Shown here: piece after piece, positions 9,270 through 17,488 of the stretch
Position numbering within the stretch: position 1 is the stretch's first letter
How the letters are laid out: the number at the start of each line of letters is the position of its first letter
NCBI RefSeq assembly: GCF_004349105.1
Contig: NZ_SMLB01000038.1
Coordinates: forward strand, 1 to 57,685
Source: Jiangella aurantiaca
Lineage (GTDB): Bacteria; Actinomycetota; Actinomycetes; Jiangellales; Jiangellaceae
DNA length: 57,685 nt
Direction: 5' to 3'
The notes under the pieces: model-generated
The model's database searches: none
What the model saw: the letters and a program-made list of their open reading frames with translations, nothing else
Told to the model about the DNA's origin: nothing
Made by a program: the position numbers and the translations under genes

Positions 9270-10289
9270 ATGACGAGGTTCCGGGTGGCGCTCGCCGGTG
9301 CCGGCCACTGGCACACGGGCATGCACGTCCGCGGGTTCGCGGCGGCATCGGCCCTGGTGACGGCCGTATGCGAGCCGCATGACCGAGCGGCCGCGGAACG
9401 CTGGGCTCGCGAACTCGACTGCCCGGTCTACCCCACTGTCGATGACCTGCTCGAGGCCGGCGGCTTCGACGTCGTGTGGGCGATGCCCCGGCACGCGGAG
9501 GCCGCGGCGCTCGCCGAGCGGCTCGTCGAGGCCGGCATCCCGTTCGCGATCGAGAAGCCCTCGGGGCTCGACAGCGTGCAGATCGAGCCGCTGGTGTCAC
9601 TGGTCGAACGCGCCGGTGCCTTCGGGGCCGTCGCGTTCATCAACCGCTACGGCCCGTTCTGGGAAGAACTGCGAGCGCTGCGCACGGCGGGCCATCTCTC
9701 GACCGTCGTCCACGGCCACTTCCGCGTCATCAACGGCGCACCGGTCCGGTACGTCCACGAGGGCGTGCCGTGGATGTTGCAGGCCGAGGTCTCCGGCGGC
9801 GGCGCGCTGCGGAACCTCGGCAGCCACGGCGCGGACGCCATCTGCGAACTCACCGGCGGCGATCCGGTGGTGCTGGCCGCCGCCACGTCCTCCGGCCTGT
9901 ACCGCGGCGAGGTCGAGGACTATGCCGCTGCGCTGGTCAGAGGGGTCGACGGCGGCATCTTCGGACTCGAAGCCGGATACACCCACGGCCACATCGACGC
10001 CAGCGACCAGGAGTTCCGGGTTGCCGGCCCGGGCGCCTACATCGTCGAACGCCGCTCCGACGTGGTCGTGGCGACGTCGTCCGGCGAGCGGGTCCGCCGC
10101 GGCCTGTCGATCAGCGAGCGCTACGTACGGTTCGTGGTCGACACGCTCGACCGGCTGCGCACCGGCCGGCCGCCCATCGCGTCGATCGCGGACTGCTGGC
10201 GAGCCATGCGCCTCATCGACCACATCTACCTCTCCGCCGAGACGTCCGCAGGGACGTCCGCCGGGCTGTCGCCCGGCGCCGGTCGCTGA
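9270..10289 (+). CDS. Gfo/Idh/MocA-family oxidoreductase
   Basis: A 339-residue NAD(P)-dependent sugar or cyclitol dehydrogenase. The N-terminal Rossmann fold has GAGHWHTGMHVRGF (a variant of GxGxxG), and EKPSG near residue 96 is the hallmark EKP motif whose lysine contributes to catalysis. The C-terminal alpha/beta domain spans about residues 125-330. The ATG has GGAGG eight bases upstream. It is divergent from the binding-protein operon and probably shares its control. The next gene starts 148 bases downstream, and that gap shows no recognisable feature besides a ribosome binding site. The substrate is unknown; a role in remodelling the imported sugar is inferred. Confidence 0.88.
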   Translation: MTRFRVALAGAGHWHTGMHVRGFAAASALVTAVCEPHDRAAAERWARELDCPVYPTVDDLLEAGGFDVVWAMPRHAEAAALAERLVEAGIPFAIEKPSGLDSVQIEPLVSLVERAGAFGAVAFINRYGPFWEELRALRTAGHLSTVVHGHFRVINGAPVRYVHEGVPWMLQAEVSGGGALRNLGSHGADAICELTGGDPVVLAAATSSGLYRGEVEDYAAALVRGVDGGIFGLEAGYTHGHIDASDQEFRVAGPGAYIVERRSDVVVATSSGERVRRGLSISERYVRFVVDTLDRLRTGRPPIASIADCWRAMRLIDHIYLSAETSAGTSAGLSPGAGR

Positions 10290-10437
10290 GCGCCGCCCCG
10301 TCATGTCCGCACCCGTCGCGGCCCGCGCCCGGGGGCCACCGCGCCGCCCGACGTCCGGACCATGCCGTGGACGCCACCGCGCGTCCCGGTGATCTCCCTG
10401 CGCGTGTACCCCGATCACAGCGAATCGAAGGAGAGCC

Positions 10438-12978
10438 ATGTCCGAACGCACCCGCCGGCGCCGCTGCTACCGCGCGGCCGCACCGGCCGCCGCCGTGCTC
10501 CTGTGCGCGGCGGCACTGTCCACCTCCCCATCCACAGCCGCCGCGACCCCGTTCGCCGACGGCGTCACCGCCAGCACCGTCTTCGAGCGCGGCGAGAACG
10601 GCTACCACTCGTTCCGCATCCCCGCGATCATCGAGACGCCCGACGGCGACCTGCTGGCCTTCGCCGAGGCCCGGGTCGGCGACGCCGACGACAACGGCGA
10701 CATCGACATGGTCATGAAGCGATCCGTGGACGGCGGCCTCACCTGGACCGACTTCACGGTCGTCGCCGATGCCGGCCCGAACAAGTGGGGCAACCCGGTG
10801 CCGATGGTCACCGACGAGGGCGACCTCGTCCTCAACATGACCCGCACCGGCGGAAACGTCACCGGCGAGGACGTCCGCTGCGGCAACGCCACCGCGGAGG
10901 AGACCCGCCGCTCATTCATGATCCACAGCACCGACGACGGCGAGACCTGGATCGACCTCACCGAGGTGACCGCCGCCGTCAAGCCGGCCAACTGGGGCCA
11001 TTTCGTCGGCGGTCCCGGCCACGGCGTCACCATGACGGATCCGGACCACCCGAGCCGGCTGGTCATTCCCGGCAACCACTCGATCTTCCCGCCTCCGGGC
11101 TCGGGCATCGACTGCCTGGATCCGAGCCTGCTCGGCGCGCACGCGCTGTACAGCGACGACGACGGCGCGACCTGGCAGCTCGGCGCGGTGGACCAGCCGC
11201 AGACCACCGGCTACCACCCGCACGAGTCGACTGCGGTGGAGCTCGACGACGGAACGCTCTACTTCAACGCCCGCGACCAGCGCGGTGACAGTGCCGGCCT
11301 GCGCGTCGACACCACCAGCAGCGACGGCGGCGAGACGTTCGACGCGACGTTCGGCCCGATGGACGGGGTCGTCACGACCGAGATCGGCGGCTCGGTGATC
11401 AACGTCGCGGACCCGGCCCACGGCAGCCGGCTGGTCTTCTCCGCGCCGGGCCACCCCACCGCGCGGGAGAACCTGACGCTGTCGTCCAGCTTCGACGACG
11501 GCACCACCTGGCAGGAGAGCCTGCGGCTGTACGACGGCCCGTCCGGCTACTCGGATCTGATCGACCTCGGCGGCCAGAGCATCGGCGTGCTGTTCGAGAA
11601 CGGCGAGCGGCTGTACGACGAGGTCGAGCTGTTCTACAGCCACCGCATCAGCTTCGCCGTCGTGCCGCTCGCGCTCCTGGACGGCACGCCGGATCCCGAG
11701 CCGGTGACGCCGGACACCTCAGGCAACGGACACGACGGCCTCGTGAGCGGGGACCCGCAGCTCGTCGGTGCCCGGTTCGGCACCGGCATGGCGATGGCCG
11801 GCGACTACGTCGAGCTCCCGGCCGACGCCGACCTGGAGTTCGGCAGCGGGGAGTTCACGGCGGCCACCTGGTTCCGCAGCACCGACTCGACGTTCTCCCA
11901 GGCCCTGTTCTGGGCCTATTCGCGCATCGAGGGCGAGCCGACGTGGTGGATACGGCTCCAGTCGGGGGACGTCGTGGCGCAGCTCGAGACCGCCGGGGAC
12001 GCCCGGACGATCCGCGTGGACGGCGCCTACGCCGACGGCCAGTGGCACCACGTCGCACTCACCCGCTCCAGCAGCGGCGTGACGCTGTACGTCGACGGCG
12101 TGGCGGCCCCGGCCGTGCCGGCGATCTCCGGCTCGATCTCCGGCGATCCGCGCACGGGCATCCGGGTCGGCGCACGCGTCGACGGCGTCAACAACCCGCT
12201 GCGCGGCGCGGCCGACGAGGTGTGGCTGTTCGACCAGGCCCTCACCGCGGCGCAGGTCAGCACGCTGATGACGTCGAACACCGGGCCGGCGACGGCGACG
12301 GTGGCGCACCTGCCGCTGGACACCGTCGAGTGCGCAAGCGGCCCCCAGGCGACGCCCGACACCTCCGGTCAGGGCAACACCGTCACAGTCGTGGGCTGCG
12401 CGGCGCCGGTCGACGGCCCGTTCGCCGACGCGGCCGAGCTGTCCCACGCCGACCACGTGGAGGTGGCCGACCACTCGAGCATCCGGGTGGCCAGCCAGCC
12501 GTTCACCGCGTCGGCCTGGTTCCGCAGCACGGAGGCCTCCGACCAGGCCATCCTGTGGGCACACGACTACGGCGCCAGCCACCCGCAGTGGTGGGTCCGG
12601 CTGGAGCCCGGCCAGAGCCGCATCCGGGCCAATCTCAACGACGGGACGACGACGGCGTCGCTGGAGGCGCCCGGCGCGTATGCCGACGGCGAATGGCACC
12701 ACGTCGCGTTGACTCGGGACACCGGCGGGACGTCGCTGTACGTCGACGGCGTGCTGGCAGACGCCGCCGGCCCCGTGACCGGGTCGCTGTCCTTCGGCGC
12801 GTCCTACGGCATCCATGTCGGCCAGCGGCCGGACGGGCAGAGCCCGCTCAGCGGCGCCGTCGACGAGGTGTGGCTGCTGAACCAGGCTCTGACGGCGACG
12901 CAGGTCGGCACGTTGATGCAGCAGAACACGGTGCCGTCCGGCTCCGCCCGGCTGCACCTCCCGCTCGACGACCTGTGA
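10438..12978 (+). CDS. Secreted sialidase-like (BNR) protein with two LamG domains
   Basis: An 846-residue protein starting with an Arg-rich N-region, a hydrophobic core and an Ala-rich cleavage zone (signal peptide about residues 1-37). Residues about 45-410 form a six-bladed propeller of the GH33 sialidase type: FRIPAI is the conserved FRIP arginine motif, and Asp-boxes appear as SVDGGLTW, STDDGETW, SDDDGATW, SSDGGETF and SFDDGTTW. Two concanavalin-like LamG/Laminin_G_3 domains follow (about 425-615 and 635-845). Each has the GEFTAATWFRS or QPFTASAWFRS start and GQWHHVALTR or GEWHHVALTR core, so they look like an internal duplication. There is no sortase motif, so it is released. Expected reaction: hydrolysis of terminal sialic acid or a related nonulosonate. 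AAGGAG precedes the ATG. Confidence 0.85.
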   Translation: MSERTRRRRCYRAAAPAAAVLLCAAALSTSPSTAAATPFADGVTASTVFERGENGYHSFRIPAIIETPDGDLLAFAEARVGDADDNGDIDMVMKRSVDGGLTWTDFTVVADAGPNKWGNPVPMVTDEGDLVLNMTRTGGNVTGEDVRCGNATAEETRRSFMIHSTDDGETWIDLTEVTAAVKPANWGHFVGGPGHGVTMTDPDHPSRLVIPGNHSIFPPPGSGIDCLDPSLLGAHALYSDDDGATWQLGAVDQPQTTGYHPHESTAVELDDGTLYFNARDQRGDSAGLRVDTTSSDGGETFDATFGPMDGVVTTEIGGSVINVADPAHGSRLVFSAPGHPTARENLTLSSSFDDGTTWQESLRLYDGPSGYSDLIDLGGQSIGVLFENGERLYDEVELFYSHRISFAVVPLALLDGTPDPEPVTPDTSGNGHDGLVSGDPQLVGARFGTGMAMAGDYVELPADADLEFGSGEFTAATWFRSTDSTFSQALFWAYSRIEGEPTWWIRLQSGDVVAQLETAGDARTIRVDGAYADGQWHHVALTRSSSGVTLYVDGVAAPAVPAISGSISGDPRTGIRVGARVDGVNNPLRGAADEVWLFDQALTAAQVSTLMTSNTGPATATVAHLPLDTVECASGPQATPDTSGQGNTVTVVGCAAPVDGPFADAAELSHADHVEVADHSSIRVASQPFTASAWFRSTEASDQAILWAHDYGASHPQWWVRLEPGQSRIRANLNDGTTTASLEAPGAYADGEWHHVALTRDTGGTSLYVDGVLADAAGPVTGSLSFGASYGIHVGQRPDGQSPLSGAVDEVWLLNQALTATQVGTLMQQNTVPSGSARLHLPLDDL

Positions 12979-12997
12979 CCGTCTGCCGCTGAACGCC

Positions 12998-13035
12998 CGT
13001 GAGGGCGGGTCCGCCGAAGCGGATCCGCCCTCACG
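12998..13035. terminator. Bidirectional hairpin between converging genes
   Basis: A 17-base stem with one mismatch (12998-13014 against 13019-13035) closed by a CGAA tetraloop. It lies 20 bases past the sialidase stop and overlaps the stop of the converging dehydrogenase gene, so it should end transcription from both sides. There is no U-tract, which is usual in GC-rich actinomycetes. Confidence 0.75.
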
Positions 13036-14023
13036 CGTACGTGTCGTACGCGGCTCTGGACATCTCGTGCTCCAACGGCTTCCCGGCCAGGAACCTGAGC
13101 ACCTCGTCGACCGTCACGGCCCCCTGGTCGCGCAGTGTCTCGGCGGTGAGCGCCGCGATGTGCGGCGTCGCCACCACGCCGTCGCAGTGCCGCCACGGGT
13201 CGTCGGGCGGGAGCGGCTCGGTGTCGAAGACGTCGGTCATGACCCGCACGCGCCCGGCCCGCGCCGCGGTCAGCAGGGCATCGCTGTCGACGAGCGCGGA
13301 CCGCGCCGTGTTGACCACGAGCGCGCCCGGGCGAAGCGCGTCGATCTCGGCGGCGCCGATCATGCCTCGCGTCTCCGGCAGCACCGGCGCGTGGAGCGAC
13401 ACGACGTCGGCGGCGCGCAGGAGCGCGGGCAGGTCGATCCGCTGCGCGCCGAGGCCGGCCGCCTCGACGTCGTCGATGAACGGGTCGTACACCAGGCAGT
13501 GGCAGCCGAACGGGCGCAGCCGTCGCAGCGTCGCCCGGCCGGTGCGGCTGGCGCCGACGATGCCGACCACCTGGTCGCGCAGCAGCCGGCCTGGTGGTCG
13601 GGCGGCCAGCGCGGCCCAGGACTCGCCGGCGCGCATGGCCGTGGCGAAGGACACCGCGTCGCGCAGCCCGGCGATGATCGACATCACCGCGAATTCGGCC
13701 ACCGCCTCGGCCAGCACGGCCGCCACCTGGGTGATCCGGACACCGTGGTCCAGTGCGGCCGCCGGCACGAGGTGCCGCACCGATCCCCCGGTGTGTGCCA
13801 CCAGAACGGGCCGGTCGCCGCCGACGAGCCACGAGAACGGCAGCGACGGCGTGTCCCAGCCGGTGATGCAGACGTCGGCGCCGTCGACGGCGCCCGGGTC
13901 GGCCGCGGCGTCGGGCACCGGGCGCACCTCGGCGACGGCCGCCAGCCGGTCCCAGTCGCGGTCGCTGATCAGCCGGTGCCGCAGGTCGTCGCTCATCGCG
14001 ACGGCGACGATCCCCGTCGTCAC
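13031..14023 (-). CDS. D-isomer-specific 2-hydroxyacid dehydrogenase family protein
   Basis: A 330-residue NAD-dependent dehydrogenase. The nucleotide-binding motif is GIVGASRTGRAT near residue 154 (variant of GxGxxG). The catalytic triad is recognisable as the Arg of TARSALVD, the Glu of FDTEPL and the His of TPHIA. Such enzymes interconvert 2-keto and D-2-hydroxy acids, which fits the FAH-family partner just upstream. The GTG start overlaps the stop of that gene (GTGA), implying coupling. The gene is last in its operon and ends inside the shared hairpin. Confidence 0.88.
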   Translation of the reverse strand: MTTGIVAVAMSDDLRHRLISDRDWDRLAAVAEVRPVPDAAADPGAVDGADVCITGWDTPSLPFSWLVGGDRPVLVAHTGGSVRHLVPAAALDHGVRITQVAAVLAEAVAEFAVMSIIAGLRDAVSFATAMRAGESWAALAARPPGRLLRDQVVGIVGASRTGRATLRRLRPFGCHCLVYDPFIDDVEAAGLGAQRIDLPALLRAADVVSLHAPVLPETRGMIGAAEIDALRPGALVVNTARSALVDSDALLTAARAGRVRVMTDVFDTEPLPPDDPWRHCDGVVATPHIAALTAETLRDQGAVTVDEVLRFLAGKPLEHEMSRAAYDTYA

Positions 14024-14976
14024 GCCGCGCCGCCCGCGACGATCGTCGTCACCAGTGTGCCGATGCCTTCCACGTGTGCTTCGACGGTGTCGCCGGGCGC
14101 GAGGTACTCCGGCGGCGTCCGCGCGTCACCGACCCCCTCCGGAGTGCCGGTCAGCAGCACGTCCCCCGGCAGCAAGGTGACGAAGCGGGACAGCTCGACC
14201 AGGAGGCCGGGGATGTCGAAGACCATGTCCGCGGTGGTCGAGTTCTGCTTCGCGACGCCGTTCACCGTCAAGGACAACCCCAGCCGGTGCGGGTCGTCGA
14301 TCTGGTCGCGGGTGACGATCCAGGGACCGAGCGGGCAGAAGCCGTCCAGGCTCTTGCCGAGGAACCACTGGCCCTCCGGACGACCGTGCTGCTGGTCGCG
14401 GGCGGAGAGGTCGTTGGCCACCGTGTACCCGAAGACGGCGGCCTCGGCCGCCGCTCGCGACAGGTACCGGCCACCGTCCCCGAGCACGACGGCGAGCTCG
14501 ACCTCCCAGTCGACCCGCTCCGTCAGCGCCGGGTCGACCGGCACCGGACCGGGGCCGGTGACCGTCGTCGACGCCTTGGTGAAGAAGATCGGCCGCGCGG
14601 GCGCCGCGGCCGAATGCGCCGACTCCTCGACATGCCCGCGGTAGTTCGCACCCACGGCGAAGACGTTCCGGCGCGGCCGGGTGATCGGCCCGAGCAGCTC
14701 GAGCTCGTCGAGGGCGGCGAAAACCTCGTCGGGCCCCTGCCCGGCGGACGCCACCGCGTGCACCTCGGCGAGGACGGCGTCCCGGGAGTGGGCCGGCAGC
14801 TCCAGCAGGGCCGTCACGTCGGGCGGCACCCGCAGGCCGGACCTCGTCGCGTCGCAGACGATCGCGTCGCCCGGCGGGTCGCCGTCGTCCACTGCTCGGC
14901 CGTCCGGTACCACGACGACCCCCCAGCCGACTGTGGTCGCCGAACCGGCCGGGCGGCGGAAACTCACGATGCGCAT
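14020..14976 (-). CDS. Fumarylacetoacetate hydrolase (FAH) family protein
   Basis: A 318-residue protein with the FAH C-terminal fold. Signatures seen are GANYRGHVEE, the metal-binding DWEVELAVVLG, GYTVANDLSARD and LLTGTPEGVG. Related enzymes hydrolyse or hydrate 2-keto acids in aromatic and deoxy-sugar-acid breakdown (for example 2,4-diketo-3-deoxy-fuconate hydrolases). Given the sugar context, the latter role is the better guess. The ATG at 14976 has GAGG six bases upstream; an ATG twelve bases earlier lacks one. The upstream isomerase gene ends 31 bases before. Confidence 0.87.
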   Translation of the reverse strand: MRIVSFRRPAGSATTVGWGVVVVPDGRAVDDGDPPGDAIVCDATRSGLRVPPDVTALLELPAHSRDAVLAEVHAVASAGQGPDEVFAALDELELLGPITRPRRNVFAVGANYRGHVEESAHSAAAPARPIFFTKASTTVTGPGPVPVDPALTERVDWEVELAVVLGDGGRYLSRAAAEAAVFGYTVANDLSARDQQHGRPEGQWFLGKSLDGFCPLGPWIVTRDQIDDPHRLGLSLTVNGVAKQNSTTADMVFDIPGLLVELSRFVTLLPGDVLLTGTPEGVGDARTPPEYLAPGDTVEAHVEGIGTLVTTIVAGGAA

Positions 14977-15007
14977 GCGGGACCTCATCTCACGGGATCG
15001 TTGACAG

Positions 15008-15847
15008 TCAGCTGGACGCTCGGATGCCGCGCAACCAGGCGATGTCGGGGGGCAGGCCGAGCTCAGCGGGCGGCAGCTGGTCCGGGAACCAGCGGCGTTC
15101 GTACTCGAAGGTCACGGCGCCGCAGTGGAAGCCCAGCAGCGGCAGGACCGTCCGCCAGTCGACGACGCCCGCGGCCAGGCCGGCGGGGCGCCGCTCCGGC
15201 ACGCCGGGGAGGAAGTTCTTCAGGTGGACGTGCCGGATGTACGAGGCCTGGAGACGCACCGCCGTCGCGGCGCCCTCGGCGGCCATGATCGCCAGGTTCG
15301 CCTGGTCGTAGAGAATGCCCACGGCCGGCGCCGCGGCGGCCTCGACCAGCTGGCGTGTGGCGCGGGCGCTGGTGGCCAGCGTGTCCATGTGGTTCTCGAC
15401 GTTCAGGCTGACGCCGGCCTCGCCGGCGTGCTCGGACGCCTCCGCGAGCGACCGTGCGGCGCGGCGCACGGCCGCCGGCCGCACATCGCCGTCGTGGTCG
15501 TGGCCAGCGAGAACACGCACGTGTGCGGCACCCACCGCCGTGGCGAGATCGACCGTGCGCCGCAGCTCGTCCACCGCGGCGCGTCGCCGGTGCTCGGAGT
15601 CCGCGTCGATGTCGCGCACGTACGAGCACAGGGCTCCGACGCGCAGGCCGAGGTCGGCCGCCACGACCCCGACGGCGTTCATGACCGCCGAGCCCGCATC
15701 GAGGGGCAACGCCGCCGGGTACTCCTCGTCCACGATGAGTTCCACGCCGTCCAGCCCCAGGCGCTGGGCCACGCGCAGACAGCCCACGGCATCGGTCTCC
15801 GGCGTGGCCATCGAGTGCAACCAGAGCTCCCAGCCGGCACCCGTCAT
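15008..15847 (-). CDS. Sugar phosphate isomerase/epimerase-like TIM-barrel protein
   Basis: A 279-residue member of the AP-endonuclease-2-like (xylose isomerase-like) TIM-barrel superfamily. Visible landmarks are GLDGVELIVDEEYP after the first strand, HVRVLAGHD, VSLNVENHMD with the metal-ligand Glu, ILYDQANLA, YIRHVHLKNF with the ligand His, and TFEYERRW with a late Glu. These enzymes isomerise or epimerise sugars or sugar phosphates with a divalent metal. The ATG at 15847 is preferred to one at 15925, because the extra 26 residues would be encoded by what looks like promoter DNA and add nothing to the fold. First gene of a three-gene operon. Confidence 0.83.
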   Translation of the reverse strand: MTGAGWELWLHSMATPETDAVGCLRVAQRLGLDGVELIVDEEYPAALPLDAGSAVMNAVGVVAADLGLRVGALCSYVRDIDADSEHRRRAAVDELRRTVDLATAVGAAHVRVLAGHDHDGDVRPAAVRRAARSLAEASEHAGEAGVSLNVENHMDTLATSARATRQLVEAAAAPAVGILYDQANLAIMAAEGAATAVRLQASYIRHVHLKNFLPGVPERRPAGLAAGVVDWRTVLPLLGFHCGAVTFEYERRWFPDQLPPAELGLPPDIAWLRGIRASS

Positions 15848-15890
15848 GCCCGCCAGGCTAGAGATATTCTCCACCTTCGGCAAGGATTCA

Positions 15891-15926
15891 TAAGAAACTT
15901 CTACCAATTTGCGGGTGCCGCCCATG
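15891..15926. promoter_or_regulatory. Candidate operator upstream of the isomerase operon
   Basis: This stretch contains AAACTTCTACCA and, six bases later, GGGTGCCGCCCATG. The same two blocks in the same order lie upstream of the divergent pair at 9225-9258 (AAAGTTTCCACCA, then seven bases, then an identical 14-mer). It sits 44-79 bases upstream of the isomerase start, where an operator would be expected. Confidence 0.35.
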
Positions 15927-15946
15927 CCGCGGGCGAGGCCAGGCGG

Positions 15947-16507
15947 CTACTGCCCTACCCGGCCGTCGATGCACTCGCGCAGCAGATCGGCGTGGCCGCA
16001 GTGGCGGGCGTATTCCTCGACCCGGTGCACCCACAGCTCCCGCAGGGCGATGCCGTCGCGACCCACCCGCGTACCCAGGTCCGGGTACTCGGCCATGACC
16101 GCGTCGGTCGCCGCCTGCTCGCGGGCGAGATCGGCGAAGGCGGCGTCGACCACCGCCTGCTCCCCGACGGCGCCATCGAAGTCCGCATCGCGCGACCCGT
16201 ACAGTTTCGGCGCCGGGTCGTCCGGCACGATCCAGTTGCGCCAGTCGCGCTCGACCTCGGCGAGGTGGCGGACCAGCCCCAGCAACGACATGGTCGACGG
16301 CGGTACCGACCGGCGGGCCAGCTGTTCCGGGTCGAGCCCCTCGCACTTCATCCGCAGCGTCAGCCGGTAGGACGCCACGTAGTCCTGCAGCGTCGGCAGC
16401 TCACCGTCCGGGCTGACGCCGTCGGTGTTGCGCGGATCGTCGGCCGGGTCGACCCACATGTCCGGATAGACGCTGGCCTCGGTCCACCGCGCGGGTACGT
16501 CGCTCAT
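15947..16507 (-). CDS. DinB/DUF664-family protein
   Basis: A 186-residue protein of the DinB-like four-helix-bundle superfamily, DUF664 branch. Supporting features are SLLGLVRHLAEVERDWRNWI with a candidate metal-ligand His and a later LWVHRVEEYARHCGHADLLR with two more His, the usual three-His arrangement. Members include mycothiol- and bacillithiol-dependent transferases and many proteins of unknown function. The ATG at 16507 is chosen over one further upstream because family homology begins here. It is not obviously linked to its neighbours. Confidence 0.8.
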   Translation of the reverse strand: MSDVPARWTEASVYPDMWVDPADDPRNTDGVSPDGELPTLQDYVASYRLTLRMKCEGLDPEQLARRSVPPSTMSLLGLVRHLAEVERDWRNWIVPDDPAPKLYGSRDADFDGAVGEQAVVDAAFADLAREQAATDAVMAEYPDLGTRVGRDGIALRELWVHRVEEYARHCGHADLLRECIDGRVGQ

Positions 16508-16602
16508 CCCGCTCACGATGCGCACCGGTGAGCCGGCACGCAAGCGAATATCCCCGCGTCCGGAGGTATGGCGGACTGCGGCGGCCGAACTCACACCGTC
16601 AC

Positions 16603-16663
16603 GTTGATCATGGAGAAACGCCCTTCTCCAGCGCCCGGAAAGGGGCGTTTCTCCATGATCAAC
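16603..16663. terminator. Perfect 21-bp palindrome, terminator or REP-like element
   Basis: Bases 16603-16623 (GTTGATCATGGAGAAACGCC then C) are exactly complementary in reverse to 16643-16663, with a 19-base loop. It begins 20 bases past the stop of the DUF4383 gene and so can act as its terminator. However, the stem is unusually long, AT-richer than its surroundings, and contains the palindrome TGATCA, more like a dispersed intergenic palindrome than a simple terminator. Confidence 0.7.
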
Positions 16664-16682
16664 AAGGGTTTTGGCCCACCTC

Positions 16683-17132
16683 TCATGGGCGCCTGGCCGG
16701 CCGCCGGCCGAGCAGGAGCCCGAGCAGCACCATCCCGGCGGCCAGGACGAAATGCAGCCAGTTGTCGGCGGTGTTGACCGGGACGAAGTTCGCCGAGCTC
16801 TCGCGGTCGATGAACAGTCCGTACAGCCACAGCACCGCGTAGACGATGCCGCCCCAGATGAGGAAGTTCCGCGCGCCGGCCGCCGTCCGTGCCAGCGCCA
16901 GCCCGGCCACGCCGAACAAGAGGTGCACGATGTTGTGCAGGATCGAGACCTGGAAGACGCCCAGGAGCATCGCCTCGGACTCGTGCCCGGCGAACTCGAT
17001 CGTGTCGAAATCCGTGGTGATGCCGGGAATGAAGCCCGCCACCCCGACGGCCAGGAAGATGACCCCCACGACGGTGGCCGCGGTCTGCACCTGCGTCGCC
17101 GTCATGCCCGTCCTGCTGGCGTCCTGTGCCAT
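16683..17132 (-). CDS. DUF4383-family membrane protein
   Basis: A 149-residue protein with four predicted membrane helices (about residues 16-37, 60-84, 90-112 and 124-143). The middle segment LHNIVHLLFGVAGLALAR is the recognisable DUF4383 signature. No enzymatic role is known. The ATG at 17132 has AAGGAG eight bases upstream; a GTG three codons earlier would place the binding site inside the start region. It is a monocistronic gene ending at the long palindrome. Confidence 0.8.
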   Translation of the reverse strand: MAQDASRTGMTATQVQTAATVVGVIFLAVGVAGFIPGITTDFDTIEFAGHESEAMLLGVFQVSILHNIVHLLFGVAGLALARTAAGARNFLIWGGIVYAVLWLYGLFIDRESSANFVPVNTADNWLHFVLAAGMVLLGLLLGRRPARRP

Positions 17133-17221
17133 ATCGATCACTCCTTACCGATGACGCGCTGGACCACGCTGGCCGGGCCGCGGCGGCGTCATAGGCAGTG
17201 CCCCATCAGCCGCCGCGACCC

Positions 17222-17403
17222 GTGCAGAGGAGATACCCGCAGGCGGCCGGTACACGCACCTGCCCGTCGTGCTCACACATTCCGGTCGTGACCGGGATGC
17301 CGGGGCCGGGAAGTCGACCGTGACCAGACTGGTCGCCGAACGGTTACCGCGTTCGGCCAGGCTCGCGGGCGACGAGCTGAACCGGATGATCGTCAGCGGT
17401 TTC
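17222..17403 (+). pseudogene. Remnant of a P-loop kinase/ATPase gene
   Basis: Translation gives IPVVTGMP in one frame up to 17299, then after loss of one base GAGKSTVTRLVAERLPRSAR and LAGDELNRMIVSG in another. Joined, this is a good Walker A (GMPGAGKST) and first helix of a small P-loop kinase. The remainder is missing: the reading frame passes straight into the Zur-box promoter at 17405 and stops at 17433. It appears to be a 5' fragment with a frameshift, truncated when the zinc island was joined here. No product is expected. Confidence 0.5.
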
Positions 17404-17404
17404 A

Positions 17405-17451
17405 TGAAACTCGTTATCAATGGCTATTGTTAATAGTAACGGTTCTCATTA
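17405..17451. promoter_or_regulatory. Two Zur-like boxes upstream of the WxL-type surface protein
   Basis: TGAAACTCGTTATCA (17405-17419, plus strand) and TGAGAACCGTTAC (minus strand, within 17436-17451) match each other and four other sites in this region. The shared form is close to TGANAATCGTTATCA and resembles published actinobacterial Zur boxes (TGAAAATGATTTTCA). The AT-rich TATTGTTAAT between them may be the -10 region. The start codon follows at 17489. Confidence 0.65.
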
Positions 17452-17488
17452 CTCTACGAGCACAGCGTTCCGACTGGAAAGGATCACG

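Noticed and set aside
9256-9273. Possible leaderless minicistron before the Gfo/Idh gene (TAGGGT, seven bases, ATG, stop overlapping the next ATG)
   Set aside because: The Gfo/Idh start has its own strong GGAGG, so five codons with an overlapping stop are more simply chance.
10290-10437. Gap before the sialidase gene as a possible riboswitch or promoter
   Set aside because: Only the ribosome binding site AAGGAG can be supported.
15848-15925. N-terminal extension of the isomerase gene from an ATG at 15925
   Set aside because: The added residues are not part of the fold, and the DNA looks like a regulatory region shared with 9219-9258.
17145-17420. Minus-strand 91-codon frame upstream of the DUF4383 gene
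   Set aside because: No recognisable features; the opposite strand carries a clear P-loop remnant.
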